Assembly: GCF_001514495.1 (NCBI RefSeq)
Contig: NZ_BCNM01000006.1
Coordinates: 214,245 to 278,244, forward strand
Origin: Paenibacillus pabuli NBRC 13638
Lineage (GTDB): Bacteria > Bacillota > Bacilli > Paenibacillales > Paenibacillaceae
Length of the DNA stretch: 64,000 bases
Direction: 5' to 3'
In this document: positions 41,621 to 50,208 of the stretch, piece by piece
Position numbering within the stretch: the first letter of the stretch is position 1
How the letters are laid out: each line of letters starts with the position of its first letter
Translations under genes and position numbers: made by a program
Notes under the pieces: model-generated
Told to the model about the DNA's origin: nothing
The model's input: the letters and a program-made list of their open reading frames with translations, nothing else
The model's database searches: none

Positions 41621-42919
41621 ATGAAAAGAATGACCAAGTTGACGTTGCTTATGCTGATTGCTTTTTCTGTAATGCTTGCGGGTTGTGGCAACGGAGATAA
41701 GAGTGGAAGTCCTGTTAACACAGACGCCCAAGGTGGCGGAGAGGCGGCAGCAGGGGACAAAACCATCAAAATCTTTCAATATAAAGTCGAAATTGCGGAA
41801 GCGCTTAACCGTCTCAAGGCGGAATATGAGAAATCCCACCCAGGCATCAAGCTGGACATTCAGACCGTGGGTGGCGGCAGTGACTACGGCGCTGCATTGA
41901 AAGCCAAGTTCGCCGCTGGCGAACAACCGGATATTTTCAACGTTGGTGGTTATCGTGAACTGGACACATGGCTCGAATATCTGGAAGACCTGTCAGGTGA
42001 AGCATGGGTTAAAGATGTGCTTGATGTGGCCAAAGAGCCAATGACCAAAGACGGCAAATTGTATGGACAGCCGCTGGCACTGGAAGGCTATGGTTTCATT
42101 TATAACAAAGACCTCTTCCAAAAAGCTGGCATCACCGAAATTCCAACCACGTTGGAACAATTGGATCAGGCTGCACAGAAACTCCAAGCCGCAGGGATTA
42201 CCCCGTTCTCAAATGGTTATCAGGAATGGTGGGTACTCGGTAATCATAACGTAAACGTGGCATTTGCGAATCAAGCAGATCCGGTGAAATTTATTCAGGG
42301 TCTTAACGAAGGTAAAGAGAAAATCCCTGGCAATCAGGTGTTCGCGGACTGGATGAACCTGCTGGACTTGACGCTGAAATACAGCAACAAAAACCCGCTC
42401 ACAACCGACTACAACACACAGGTAACCCTGTTTGCCAGTGGCGAAGCAGCGATGATGCAGCAAGGGAACTGGACGCAAGTACAAATTGATGGCATCGATC
42501 CTAATCTGAATCTCGGCATTCTGCCGATGCCAATTACGAATGAGCCGAATGACAAACTGTTTGTTGGTGTACCGAACTACTGGGTTGTGAACAAGAATTC
42601 GCAAGTAAAAGCGGAAGCAAAAGAGTTCCTGGAATGGCTCGTGACATCGGATATCGGTAAACAATACATGACCAAAGAATTCAAGTTTATCCCGGCATTC
42701 AGTTCCATTCAGGCATCTGAAGAGGATCTGGGTGACCTCGCAACCGATATCATGAAGTACAGCCAGGAAAACAAAACATTAAGCTGGAACTTCAACCGTT
42801 TCCCTGAGGGTGTTCCACAAGAATTCGGCAGCACGATTCAGGCTTATGTAGCAGGCAAATCGGACAAAAAGGCGCTGCTTGACGCCTTGCAGCAAAACTG
42901 GGATAGTCTGAAAAAGTAA
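41621..42919 (+). CDS. sugar ABC transporter substrate-binding lipoprotein
   Basis: A 432-residue protein with a lipoprotein signal: charged MKR start, hydrophobic core and the lipobox LAGC with Cys22. The mature part is a family-1 solute-binding protein (ANPD-like stretches such as LEGYGFIYNKDLFQKAGI and EAAMMQQGNW). It captures the sugar outside the cell for the two permeases. GGGAGAG precedes the ATG. It probably has its own stronger expression, since 327 bases with a large hairpin separate it from the permeases. Confidence 0.93.
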   Translation: MKRMTKLTLLMLIAFSVMLAGCGNGDKSGSPVNTDAQGGGEAAAGDKTIKIFQYKVEIAEALNRLKAEYEKSHPGIKLDIQTVGGGSDYGAALKAKFAAGEQPDIFNVGGYRELDTWLEYLEDLSGEAWVKDVLDVAKEPMTKDGKLYGQPLALEGYGFIYNKDLFQKAGITEIPTTLEQLDQAAQKLQAAGITPFSNGYQEWWVLGNHNVNVAFANQADPVKFIQGLNEGKEKIPGNQVFADWMNLLDLTLKYSNKNPLTTDYNTQVTLFASGEAAMMQQGNWTQVQIDGIDPNLNLGILPMPITNEPNDKLFVGVPNYWVVNKNSQVKAEAKEFLEWLVTSDIGKQYMTKEFKFIPAFSSIQASEEDLGDLATDIMKYSQENKTLSWNFNRFPEGVPQEFGSTIQAYVAGKSDKKALLDALQQNWDSLKK

Positions 42920-42975
42920 CCAACTCGGATTAGCTATCCGTAAAAGTGAAATAGTGATGTCTCATCCTTGAATGG

Positions 42976-43263
42976 TTATCCACATACTAGTATCCACAGG
43001 CTATCGGAGCCATTCGCATATGATTTGGATGAGCAGCCAACTCCAATAGGTCAACCAGAATTGTTCTGGTTGGCCTATTTTTTAGTTGGAGGACTTTCCG
43101 CTATCGCAGATCGGAAGAATATTTGCGATACGGCCCCTGAAGTGTGGATAACCCCATCAGATTTAGAGGCTCAACGATAAATTTAACACGGAGTTAATAC
43201 TATATGTGGATATCCTGTGTGTATAATATTCTAAATGTGGACAAGTGAGAGGGATTATGGACA
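42976..43263. promoter_or_regulatory. cluster of DnaA-box sequences
   Basis: TTATCCACA at 42976-42984 is a perfect box; GTATCCACA at 42990 has one mismatch; TGTGGATAA at 43143-43151 is a perfect reverse box; TGTGGATAT at 43205 and TGTGGACAA at 43236 each have one mismatch; TATGGACAA at 43255 has two. They lie in the intergenic region between the sugar-binding protein and the TetR gene. No dnaA, dnaN or rpmH gene is near, so this is not the chromosomal origin; non-origin DnaA clusters are known in Bacillus. Confidence 0.65.
43045..43083 (+). terminator. terminator of the sugar transport operon
   Basis: AATAGGTCAACCAGAA pairs with TTCTGGTTGGCCTATT (one G-U pair), followed by a T run. It lies 125 bases after the binding-protein stop. 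A separate hairpin TATCGCA/TGCGATA (43102-43108/43124-43130) follows it. Confidence 0.85.
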
Positions 43264-43290
43264 ATGATCATCTTTTGTTAACAATATAAC

Positions 43291-43323
43291 TTGTGTTTGT
43301 TTAATTAGTACTGTATAGTTCTA
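43291..43323 (+). promoter_or_regulatory. TetR promoter with operator copy A; leaderless start
   Basis: TTGTGT (43291-43296), 17-base spacer, TATAGT (43314-43319). The operator TTAATTAGTACT-GTA-TAGTTCTA (43301-43323) covers the spacer and -10. The ATG at 43327 lies 7 bases after the -10, so transcription would start at or next to it. Confidence 0.6.
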
Positions 43324-43326
43324 TTT

Positions 43327-43947
43327 ATGACAAATCAAAAATCGATCTCGGGTGCTGTGAAATCCAAAAGTTCCAATCCGGTTAATCGGACCAAGGCAGT
43401 CGAAGTGGCCGCTCAGTTATTTTTGCGTCAGGGATACAGCTATGTCAGCATGGACGAAGTCGTGCGGGCAAGCGGGGTATCCAAATCAAATATCTATTAT
43501 CATTTCAAAAATAAGGAGGAATTGCTGCAGGCCGTGGTGCAATACTGGATTGCCCAGTATGAATCGGGGCTATATCTACTGCTCAGTCAGCGAGACCGAG
43601 AGGTGACAGAACGAATCTATTCGTTCATAGCGTCACTGTCTGCTGGCATGGAGGGACGCGATTATAAAGGGAGTTGTCCGTTTATTACCCTGTATATGCA
43701 GACACCAGCCAGCGCCCCCGAAGTGAAAGAAAGTATAGCCCGCTTCTTCCGTGATCTGCAGCCGATGATGGAAAAGCTTTTGCAGCAAGGGCTGGATCGT
43801 GGCGAATTCCGTAAAGGGCTTGAACCGGGACCGGCGGCTTCGTTATTTATTGCAGCGTTGGAAGGTTCGCTTGTACTTGCGGAGACTGCACGCGATATAG
43901 GGATTATTGAGCAATCAGCACGTACATTTTGTCAGATGCTTCGGTAA
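43327..43947 (+). CDS. TetR-family transcriptional repressor, probably leaderless
   Basis: A 206-residue protein. The N-terminal helix-turn-helix is clear (AAQLFLRQGYSYVSMDEVVR and then GVSKSNIYYHFKNKEELL). The C-terminal domain resembles TetR_C of YcdC/AcrR relatives, with Cys in YKGSCPFITLYM. No ribosome site precedes the ATG, and the -10 lies 7 bases upstream. The same palindromic operator occurs at its own promoter and in front of the next gene, so it most likely represses itself and the SDR-hydrolase fusion. Confidence 0.88.
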   Translation: MTNQKSISGAVKSKSSNPVNRTKAVEVAAQLFLRQGYSYVSMDEVVRASGVSKSNIYYHFKNKEELLQAVVQYWIAQYESGLYLLLSQRDREVTERIYSFIASLSAGMEGRDYKGSCPFITLYMQTPASAPEVKESIARFFRDLQPMMEKLLQQGLDRGEFRKGLEPGPAASLFIAALEGSLVLAETARDIGIIEQSARTFCQMLR

Positions 43948-43966
43948 ACGAAGCTCTTTTTTTGAA

Positions 43967-43994
43967 TTTAATTAGTACTATGTAGTACTATAAT
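43967..43994 (+). promoter_or_regulatory. promoter with operator copy B before the SDR-hydrolase gene
   Basis: TTAATTAGTACT-ATG-TAGTACTAT at 43968-43991 is nearly identical to copy A at 43301. TATAAT at 43989-43994 is the likely -10 and TTTAAT at 43967-43972 a weak -35, 16 bases apart, so a repressor bound here would block the polymerase. Confidence 0.65.
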
Positions 43995-44025
43995 ACACGT
44001 TGCTAAAAAGGGAGAGAGATTAGAA

Positions 44026-46047
44026 ATGAGTATACATAATTCATCATTATCAAAGGCAGAACGTAAGGCTGACCCTAATCCGTCGAATAAGAACAACAAG
44101 GCGACTGAATCAGCCACTATTTTGATGACCGGGAGTACCGGATTTATAGGCAAGGAGGTAGTGAAACAGCTTGGGGGCAGTCAGGCGCAATTATTGCTGC
44201 TTGTACGCTCTGAATCCAAAGCGAGGAAGGCTCTGAATGCATACGGAGTCACGGATTTTAGCCGCATAACCTGTATTCAGGGGGATTTGTCAGCTCCAGG
44301 TCTCGGTCTAACCAATGCTGATCGTGAGCGTGCTCTTCAGGCCAATATCATTATTCATGCAGGGGGAACGATGGATGTCACATTGAAACCATTGGTGGCG
44401 GAGCAGGTTTTTATGAACGGGGCAAGAGAGATTGCCGAACTTGCCGAAGAAATCCAGCGTACACAGGGATTGAGGCATTTTATCCACGTGGTTGGTTTTA
44501 TGAGTCCTTACGGAAGGAAGGATTCTCCGTCCGGTTCTTCAACCGATGAAGATCGTGGGAATAAGCCTAATCGGCAGAGGTCATTGCTTGGCCAATATTT
44601 TCATTCCGAGAGTGCTTATGAGCATATGAAATTCGAAGCGGATCGCTATATTCGACAGCATGCAGAGCAGCATTCGTATGCCTTATCTGTTGTTAACCCG
44701 AGTACGGTTGTAGGTCCGCATCCTACAGGTATAACCGAACAAACGGGCGGAATTGGCATGATGATACAGGCGATGAGAAGGCGTAGAATGCCGTTGATTC
44801 CCGGTGGTCCACAGCACTGGCTGCCCCTCGTATCCAATGACGTGGTTGCGCAGACTATTGTCTTCCTGACTCGTGACAGAAATCCCTCCGATGGCACATA
44901 TCCCTTATTGTCCAGAAAAGCGGACAGTCCGGATATGAAGGAGTTGATTCGGTTGCTGGCGGCAGAGTTGGATGTATCTGCACCTCGATGGTCGGTGCCT
45001 CTGCCCATAATTCATGCAGCCATGAAGGCTGGCGGCACAAAGATCAGCGGAATACCGCCTGAATCCATCGCGTTTATTACCAAACAGGAGTTTGAAGTGC
45101 GGCAGACGGAGCGATTATTTCAGCGAATGGGACAAAAGTTGCCTGAAGTTAGCGAACTATTGCCTTACGTGACAGCCGATTTGGATTATCGTTTCAGCTA
45201 CCCTTCACAGGAGGATTTGCCTCAGGGTTGGACACGGACACGTAAGGGCAGTCTTGCGGTACTGGTTCATGAAGGCCAGGGGGAGCCATGGGTGATTGTT
45301 CATGGCCTGATGAGCGGTGCTGACGATATGATCCCCCTGGGAGAAGCGTTATGGAGTATGACGGGAAACCCGGTATGGCTTGTGGATCTTGCCGGATTCG
45401 GGCGTTCCCCGGTGCATCGGAACAAGGCAAAACGAACGGCTTTCACAGGACAGGTTGAGGCGGTAAGAAGTGTACTGGAAGAGGTGCAAGGTCCGGTCAA
45501 TTTGGTAGGGCATTCCGTAGGCGCAGCGATAGCCGCGGTGGTCATGCAGGAGAGTGGACGTGAAAATATCCGGCTTGCCATGCTGCAGCCCGTATGGGGA
45601 GCATCGAAGGATGGGTTGCAGCGCCTAATATCAAGGTTCCCGAGAAGAATGCTGCAAGGACTGTTGTCGCGGATGACTCCTCAGCAAGTGGCTGCGCAGC
45701 TCAATAGAGCAGATGCTTCGGAGATCCATCCAACCCTGCTAGAAGGTTATGCGAGGAGAACTTCTTCTGGTTTGAAGTCACCTCGCATCGCAGGAGCGAA
45801 TGCCGATTTGCTCCACTGGATACAGTCCCATCCAAACGATAAAATGTCGCAGACAAATGTAAATGCACAGTGCACACTCATGGCTTGGGGGACAACCGAT
45901 AAGGGATACGCGCGCCCAGAAAATATCCATTCATCCGTTCAACATGTGGAACTTCCCTATGGACATCAATTTCCCCTGTTTCATGCGGAAGAAACGGCTT
46001 CACTGCTTCTAAAATGGCAAATGAATAGAAGTGAAAGATCGAATTGA
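44026..46047 (+). CDS. extended SDR (reductase) fused to alpha/beta-hydrolase
   Basis: A 673-residue two-domain protein. Residues 30-390 are an extended short-chain dehydrogenase like fatty acyl-CoA reductases: MTGSTGFIGKEVVKQL is the Rossmann loop, SAYEHMKFEAD the YxxxK catalytic motif, and PSTVVGPHPTG the substrate-side strand. Residues 400-665 are an alpha/beta-hydrolase with VHGLMSGADD (oxyanion loop), GHSVGAAIA (nucleophile Ser) and a late His in YGHQFPLF. The fusion could hydrolyse an ester and reduce or oxidise the released group (inference). GGGAGAGAG lies before ATG 44026. Control by the upstream TetR is suggested by a shared operator. Confidence 0.85.
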   Translation: MSIHNSSLSKAERKADPNPSNKNNKATESATILMTGSTGFIGKEVVKQLGGSQAQLLLLVRSESKARKALNAYGVTDFSRITCIQGDLSAPGLGLTNADRERALQANIIIHAGGTMDVTLKPLVAEQVFMNGAREIAELAEEIQRTQGLRHFIHVVGFMSPYGRKDSPSGSSTDEDRGNKPNRQRSLLGQYFHSESAYEHMKFEADRYIRQHAEQHSYALSVVNPSTVVGPHPTGITEQTGGIGMMIQAMRRRRMPLIPGGPQHWLPLVSNDVVAQTIVFLTRDRNPSDGTYPLLSRKADSPDMKELIRLLAAELDVSAPRWSVPLPIIHAAMKAGGTKISGIPPESIAFITKQEFEVRQTERLFQRMGQKLPEVSELLPYVTADLDYRFSYPSQEDLPQGWTRTRKGSLAVLVHEGQGEPWVIVHGLMSGADDMIPLGEALWSMTGNPVWLVDLAGFGRSPVHRNKAKRTAFTGQVEAVRSVLEEVQGPVNLVGHSVGAAIAAVVMQESGRENIRLAMLQPVWGASKDGLQRLISRFPRRMLQGLLSRMTPQQVAAQLNRADASEIHPTLLEGYARRTSSGLKSPRIAGANADLLHWIQSHPNDKMSQTNVNAQCTLMAWGTTDKGYARPENIHSSVQHVELPYGHQFPLFHAEETASLLLKWQMNRSERSN

Positions 46048-46134
46048 AGAGTGCAATCCCCAAATTACACAATATCCAGGTCGCTCGATAATAAAATGTT
46101 AAATTATATAACATATCCAGTCAGATAAACCGTG

Positions 46135-46148
46135 TGAAAGCGTTATTT
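46135..46148. promoter_or_regulatory. cre-like catabolite repression site
   Basis: TGAAAGCGTTATTT matches the Bacillus cre consensus TGWAARCGYTWNCW except at one position. It lies 128 bases upstream of the catabolic operon that starts at 46276. Confidence 0.4.
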
Positions 46149-46275
46149 TCATTCCCATTTATACTTGCCGCACAAGAAAAGCATGCTCATTTTGGCAAGG
46201 CAGTACATTGTGACCCTCTTCTGAACTGCGATAGACTTGATCTCAAGATCAACAGCTAAGAGGAGGATGTGTACG

Positions 46276-47226
46276 ATGCCACTTCAGAAAACGTTATTGG
46301 CACTGGACGCGCTGGACAGCGCTTATGTGAATGGTGAAAGTGTAAAACAATTATTTGTTCAATATCCACAGGTATCCGTTGAAGTGCTGACTGTACATGG
46401 GGAAAAGGGGAGCACGGATTTTGTCAAAATCATCATCCCTGGTACGGAGGGCAAGCGATCAGGAGGACAAGCTCCGACCATGGGGATTGTAGGACGCTTG
46501 GGTGGAATTGGTGCCCGTCCAACGCGCATTGGACTTGTCTCGGATGCCGACGGTGCCGTCGCTGCTATTGCAGCAGGCTTGAAGCTCGCTGACATGCAGA
46601 CCAAGGGTGACTCGCTTAAGGGGGATGTCATTGTGACGACACATATCTGTCCTGATGCACCTACTCTGCCACATGAGCCGGTAGATTTTATGGACTCTCC
46701 GGTCGACATTATGCAGATGAATGAACATGAGGTTCTACCCGAGATGGAAGCGATTTTGTCTATCGACACAACCAAAGGAAACCGGGTAATTAACCATAAA
46801 GGCATTGCGATTTCACCAACGGTGAAAGAGGGATACATCTTACGGGTGAGCGATGATTTGCTCCGCATCATGGAGATGACGACAGGGCAGCTTCCTGTGA
46901 CGTTCCCGATTACGACGCAGGATATTACACCTTACGGTAATGACTTATACCATATCAATTCCATTTTGCAGCCAGCGGTGGCAACTCATGCACCCGTGGT
47001 AGGCGTAGCTGTAACAGCCCAATCGGCAGTGCCGGGATGCGGCACAGGTGCAAGCCATGAGATTGATATTGCAAGCGCAGTTCGTTTGGTTGTGGAGACT
47101 GCCAAGGAATTCACCAATGGCACGTGTTCTTTCTACAACGTGGAGGAATATAACCTGATTACTCGTCTGTACGGATCAATGAAAGTACTTCAGACCCCAG
47201 GGATGCAGGCAGCTCCCTCTGCATAG
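46276..47226 (+). CDS. DUF1177-family protein
   Basis: A 316-residue protein matching DUF1177 by its overall pattern: SVKQLFVQYPQVSVEVLTVHG, PTMGIVGRLGGIGARPTRIG and the C-terminal GCGTGASHEIDIASAVRLVV. Function unknown; family members sit beside AroM, M29 peptidase and peptide-transport genes. Several His and Asp residues (TTHICPDAPTLPHEP) could form a metal site. ATG 46276 follows GAGGAGG. First gene of a four-gene run 46276-49828. Confidence 0.8.
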   Translation: MPLQKTLLALDALDSAYVNGESVKQLFVQYPQVSVEVLTVHGEKGSTDFVKIIIPGTEGKRSGGQAPTMGIVGRLGGIGARPTRIGLVSDADGAVAAIAAGLKLADMQTKGDSLKGDVIVTTHICPDAPTLPHEPVDFMDSPVDIMQMNEHEVLPEMEAILSIDTTKGNRVINHKGIAISPTVKEGYILRVSDDLLRIMEMTTGQLPVTFPITTQDITPYGNDLYHINSILQPAVATHAPVVGVAVTAQSAVPGCGTGASHEIDIASAVRLVVETAKEFTNGTCSFYNVEEYNLITRLYGSMKVLQTPGMQAAPSA

Positions 47227-47322
47227 TGTTCCTGAAGAGGTAACGACTGAAGCGGCAGAGGGGAACGCTGATGTGGGCATGCACAGCGTGTACCGCAGAT
47301 CTGAGATGTAGGGGGCAATAAA

Positions 47323-47994
47323 ATGATAAAGCAGCTTGGCATGATCACAATTGGACAAGCTCCGCGAACGGATGTGGCGCCTGTCATAGAAAAGTACCTG
47401 GAGGGGCGTGCAGAACTTGTTCAGGTTGGGCTGCTGGACGGACTTTCAGCAACTCAGATCGCTGATCTGGCCCCGGAACCTGGTGATTATGTGCTAACTT
47501 CCCGTCTGCTGGACGGCAGTGCGGCTATCGTATCCCGAGAAAAAATCAGGCCGATTCTGGATCGCAAAATCCGTGAATTCGAAGGTATGGGTATCTCCAA
47601 TATTTTGTTGCTGTGTACAGGTTCATTCCCAGGTCTGCGATCAGCCAAGGCGCACCTCATTGAACCTGACCGTATTATTCCTCCAGCGGTACAGGCCATG
47701 GCCGATGGGCGCCGACTTGGGCTGATCGGGCCCTTACCCGAGCAGGCGGGGCAGCTTGATCTGAAGTTTTCCTCCCTGGTCCAGCCTGCGTTTGCTGCAG
47801 CTTCTCCCTATACATCCGGTGAAGCCGAGTTCCGGCAGGCGACTGAATCACTGAAGGGGCGTGTTGAGCTCATTTTACTGGACTGCATGGGGTATGATGA
47901 GCGGCACCGTCAGTGGGTTGCCAACGTCTGCGCAGGAATCCCCGTCATTTTGTCGAATGCTCTAATGGGTAAGCTAGTAGCGGAAATGGTCTGA
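47323..47994 (+). CDS. aroM-like: AroM-family protein
   Basis: A 223-residue protein typical of AroM: MITIGQAPRTDV at the start, VGLLDGLS, LLLCTGSFPG (Cys in a strand-turn) and ILLDCMGYDERHR. The two Cys positions resemble those of the Asp/Glu racemase fold, to which AroM is related. The E. coli AroM function is unknown, named only for its regulation. GTAGGGGGC precedes ATG 47323. It is 96 bases after DUF1177 and 19 bases before the M29 gene. Confidence 0.85.
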   Translation: MIKQLGMITIGQAPRTDVAPVIEKYLEGRAELVQVGLLDGLSATQIADLAPEPGDYVLTSRLLDGSAAIVSREKIRPILDRKIREFEGMGISNILLLCTGSFPGLRSAKAHLIEPDRIIPPAVQAMADGRRLGLIGPLPEQAGQLDLKFSSLVQPAFAAASPYTSGEAEFRQATESLKGRVELILLDCMGYDERHRQWVANVCAGIPVILSNALMGKLVAEMV

Positions 47995-48013
47995 CACAGG
48001 AGGAGACGAACAA

Positions 48014-48967
48014 ATGAACCAGCAGCGAATTGACGTCAGTAAAAATGTTTTGGTGGAATGCCTTGGACTTCGCAGTGGTGAGACACTGGCTGTCGTAGCG
48101 GATGATGCCAAGAGAGAACTGGCCGAATCCATATATGAGGCAGGCAAGGCATTGGGAGCAGATGCGGTACTTATGGTAATGAAAGAACGGAGTAAATCCG
48201 GTGAAGAGCCACCTGCACCGATTGCCGAAGCGATGAAGCGTGCTGATGTTGCAGTGTGTGTAACCCGTTATTCACTAACCCATACACAGGCTCGCAAACA
48301 GGCGGCAGCTGCCGGAACCCGGGTAGCCACAATGCCGGGCATGACGGACGATATGTTCATGAACGGTGCAATCACCGCAGAGTATCCCAAAGTGAAGGCT
48401 TTGACCGATAAGGTTACAGGCATGCTAAGTGCGGGGAGCAGCGTTCGTATCGAGAAGGATGGGCACCAGCTGTCATTCTCCATTCAGGGACGCAATGGCG
48501 TGCCAAGTACAGGCATGTACCTCAATCCAGGGGAGTCCGGCAATTTGCCTTCGGGTGAAGCTTACATTGCACCCGTTGAAGGCAGGGGCGATGGTGAGAT
48601 CCTGGTGGATGGCTCCATCGCAGGAATAGGCGCGATTAGCAGCCCTGTTCTGTTGACGGTTAGAGAGGGCCGCCTTGTTTCGGCAACCGGCGCCGAAGGA
48701 GACAAGCTGCTATCCATGCTTGGAGAAGGTGATGGCCGGATTCTTGGCGAATTCGGCATTGGTACCAATGACAAGGCCCGAATTACGGGTGTTGTCCTGG
48801 AAGACGAGAAAGTCTACGGGACGATTCATGTTGCTTTTGGCAGTAACAATACCTTTGGTGGTACAGTTGCAGCGGGGGTTCATATTGATGCTGTCGTACA
48901 GAAGCCGGATGTCTACATTGATGATGTCCTGATTATGCGTCAGGGAGAACTGCTTGATCAGAAATAG
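48014..48967 (+). CDS. M29-family aminopeptidase
   Basis: A 317-residue protein. GEAYIAPVEGRGDGEI supplies the Glu pair, EFGIGTNDKARITG the Asp/Asn turn and HVAFGSNNTFGG with HIDAVVQKPDVYID the His and Asp of the thermophilic aminopeptidase (M29) metal site. It is somewhat shorter than classical members (about 410 residues), which lack none of these motifs. Likely trims a small peptide or amide brought in by the transporter of the same locus. CAGGAGGAG precedes ATG 48014. Confidence 0.82.
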   Translation: MNQQRIDVSKNVLVECLGLRSGETLAVVADDAKRELAESIYEAGKALGADAVLMVMKERSKSGEEPPAPIAEAMKRADVAVCVTRYSLTHTQARKQAAAAGTRVATMPGMTDDMFMNGAITAEYPKVKALTDKVTGMLSAGSSVRIEKDGHQLSFSIQGRNGVPSTGMYLNPGESGNLPSGEAYIAPVEGRGDGEILVDGSIAGIGAISSPVLLTVREGRLVSATGAEGDKLLSMLGEGDGRILGEFGIGTNDKARITGVVLEDEKVYGTIHVAFGSNNTFGGTVAAGVHIDAVVQKPDVYIDDVLIMRQGELLDQK

Positions 48968-49195
48968 AGCAGAATAATCATGAGATAACCTTGTGGATCA
49001 AAAAAAAAGGTGTATGAGAGCGTACCCACAACCTATCCACAATGGGGGCAGATGCGTAAATTTCGCGGTAGTTTTAGCGACAAATACACAACATATTCAC
49101 AATATATATATAGATATCCACAGGGTTGGGGGTAACTATCAACAGACTGTGGGTAACATATGCACAAGATATCCACAGCCTGGGGAGGAACGCCA
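48968..49195. promoter_or_regulatory. intra-operon gap with a second cluster of DnaA-box-like sites
   Basis: TGTGGATCA (48992), CTATCCACA (49033), ATATCCACA (49114 and 49169), and TGTGGGTAA (49148) each differ from TTATCCACA by one base; GTACCCACA (49022) and ATATTCACA (49093) differ by two. Another ATATCCACA (49239) lies inside the next gene. The 228-base gap is otherwise non-coding. Confidence 0.6.
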
Positions 49196-49828
49196 ATGTT
49201 GGGTCTTATAAGAGTGATTACGCTTCATGATGAAGAAGATATCCACAGACACGGGGCATTGATTGAAGGGCGATACGGCATTCGGGTCTGCAGTCGATGT
49301 ATTCCCGAGCAACCGCTGGGTGTGTATGATCAGGCTACAGAGCTTGAATCGATTCCCAAAATTGTGGATCTGGCGCGGCAGCTGGAACACGAAGGGTGTA
49401 CATCTATTGGGATTAGTTGTGCAGCTGATCCGGGTCTTGCAGAAATACGCGCCGCTGTTCGGGTACCCGTATATGGTGCTGGAGCTTGTGCTGCACATCT
49501 TGCACTCACCTCAGCTGCACGGGTAGGTGTATTGACGATTCTGGAGGAAGTGCCTGCCCTGATTCGTGACATACTTGGAGAGGCTTATATCGGGATGGGC
49601 CGACCCGAAGGTGTGGTTACAACCCTCGATCTGAACACGCCTACAGGACGGTTGGCGGCAATGGAAGCCGCTAGCAGACTGAAGGCTGAAGGTGCTGAGT
49701 CCATTGTTCTCGCCTGTACCGGCTTTGCAACGATGGGTTTCGCTTTTGAAGTGGAAAAAGAACTGCATATCCGCGCGCTCGACCCGATCTATTCCTTAGG
49801 TGCAGCCGTGTCTGCGGTGAATGCTTAA
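49196..49828 (+). CDS. Asp/Glu/hydantoin racemase family protein
   Basis: A 210-residue protein with the two catalytic Cys of the family: GISCAADPG and VLACTGFATMG. These enzymes epimerise amino acids or hydantoins without cofactor. PVYGAGACAAHLAL fits the strand between the two half-domains. GGGGAGGAA is 6-14 bases before ATG 49196. Last gene of the DUF1177 run; in this setting it may invert a D- or L-centre of the imported substrate. Confidence 0.85.
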   Translation: MLGLIRVITLHDEEDIHRHGALIEGRYGIRVCSRCIPEQPLGVYDQATELESIPKIVDLARQLEHEGCTSIGISCAADPGLAEIRAAVRVPVYGAGACAAHLALTSAARVGVLTILEEVPALIRDILGEAYIGMGRPEGVVTTLDLNTPTGRLAAMEAASRLKAEGAESIVLACTGFATMGFAFEVEKELHIRALDPIYSLGAAVSAVNA

Positions 49829-49878
49829 TCTATAGAGTGCCGGAATTGTATTTTAGCAGAAAAATATAGCTTGATTCT

Positions 49879-49918
49879 AACGCCGATGCAGTTATTCACA
49901 ACTGTATCGGCGTTATTT
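49879..49918 (+). terminator. terminator of the DUF1177-racemase run
   Basis: AACGCCGATGCAGTT pairs with AACTGTATCGGCGTT around the loop ATTCAC, followed by ATTTGTG. The stem is long though the T run is short. From 49919 to 50208 there is no gene: an AT-rich stretch with a TATACT hexamer near 50033. Confidence 0.75.
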
Positions 49919-50127
49919 GTGTTACTGAATACATTTCGGTCCGTGGGGCAGCTGAACTCTGTATGGAAAGTGAATAAGCGAAGTTTGTTTCCTAATGTGA
50001 CGCGATAAAGTGTTAAAATTATTTATAAGATTATATACTGGAACTAACAACGTGAAAGGTTTGTTTTATTTTATGAAAGTAATCCAAGTCATGCGGATAT
50101 CACAGAATTTCCCGTTTTTTTTGATCA

Positions 50128-50146
50128 GATAGTCTGGTAAACTATC
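50128..50146. promoter_or_regulatory. inverted repeat upstream of the PucR gene
   Basis: GATAGT-CTGGTAA-ACTATC, flanked on the left by T8 and on the right by A7, so the pairing can be extended. It may be the regulator's own operator. Confidence 0.4.
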
Positions 50147-50208
50147 CAAAAAAATGAGATGCAGTATGCGAGGAGATTTGCAAATCTGGCTGAGGGTGGT
50201 CGATAGGC

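Noticed and set aside
42976..49247. Possible chromosomal replication origin because of many DnaA boxes
   Set aside because: None of dnaA, dnaN, recF, gyrB or rpmH is present and the boxes are spread over two separate intergenic regions, so they are reported as non-origin clusters.
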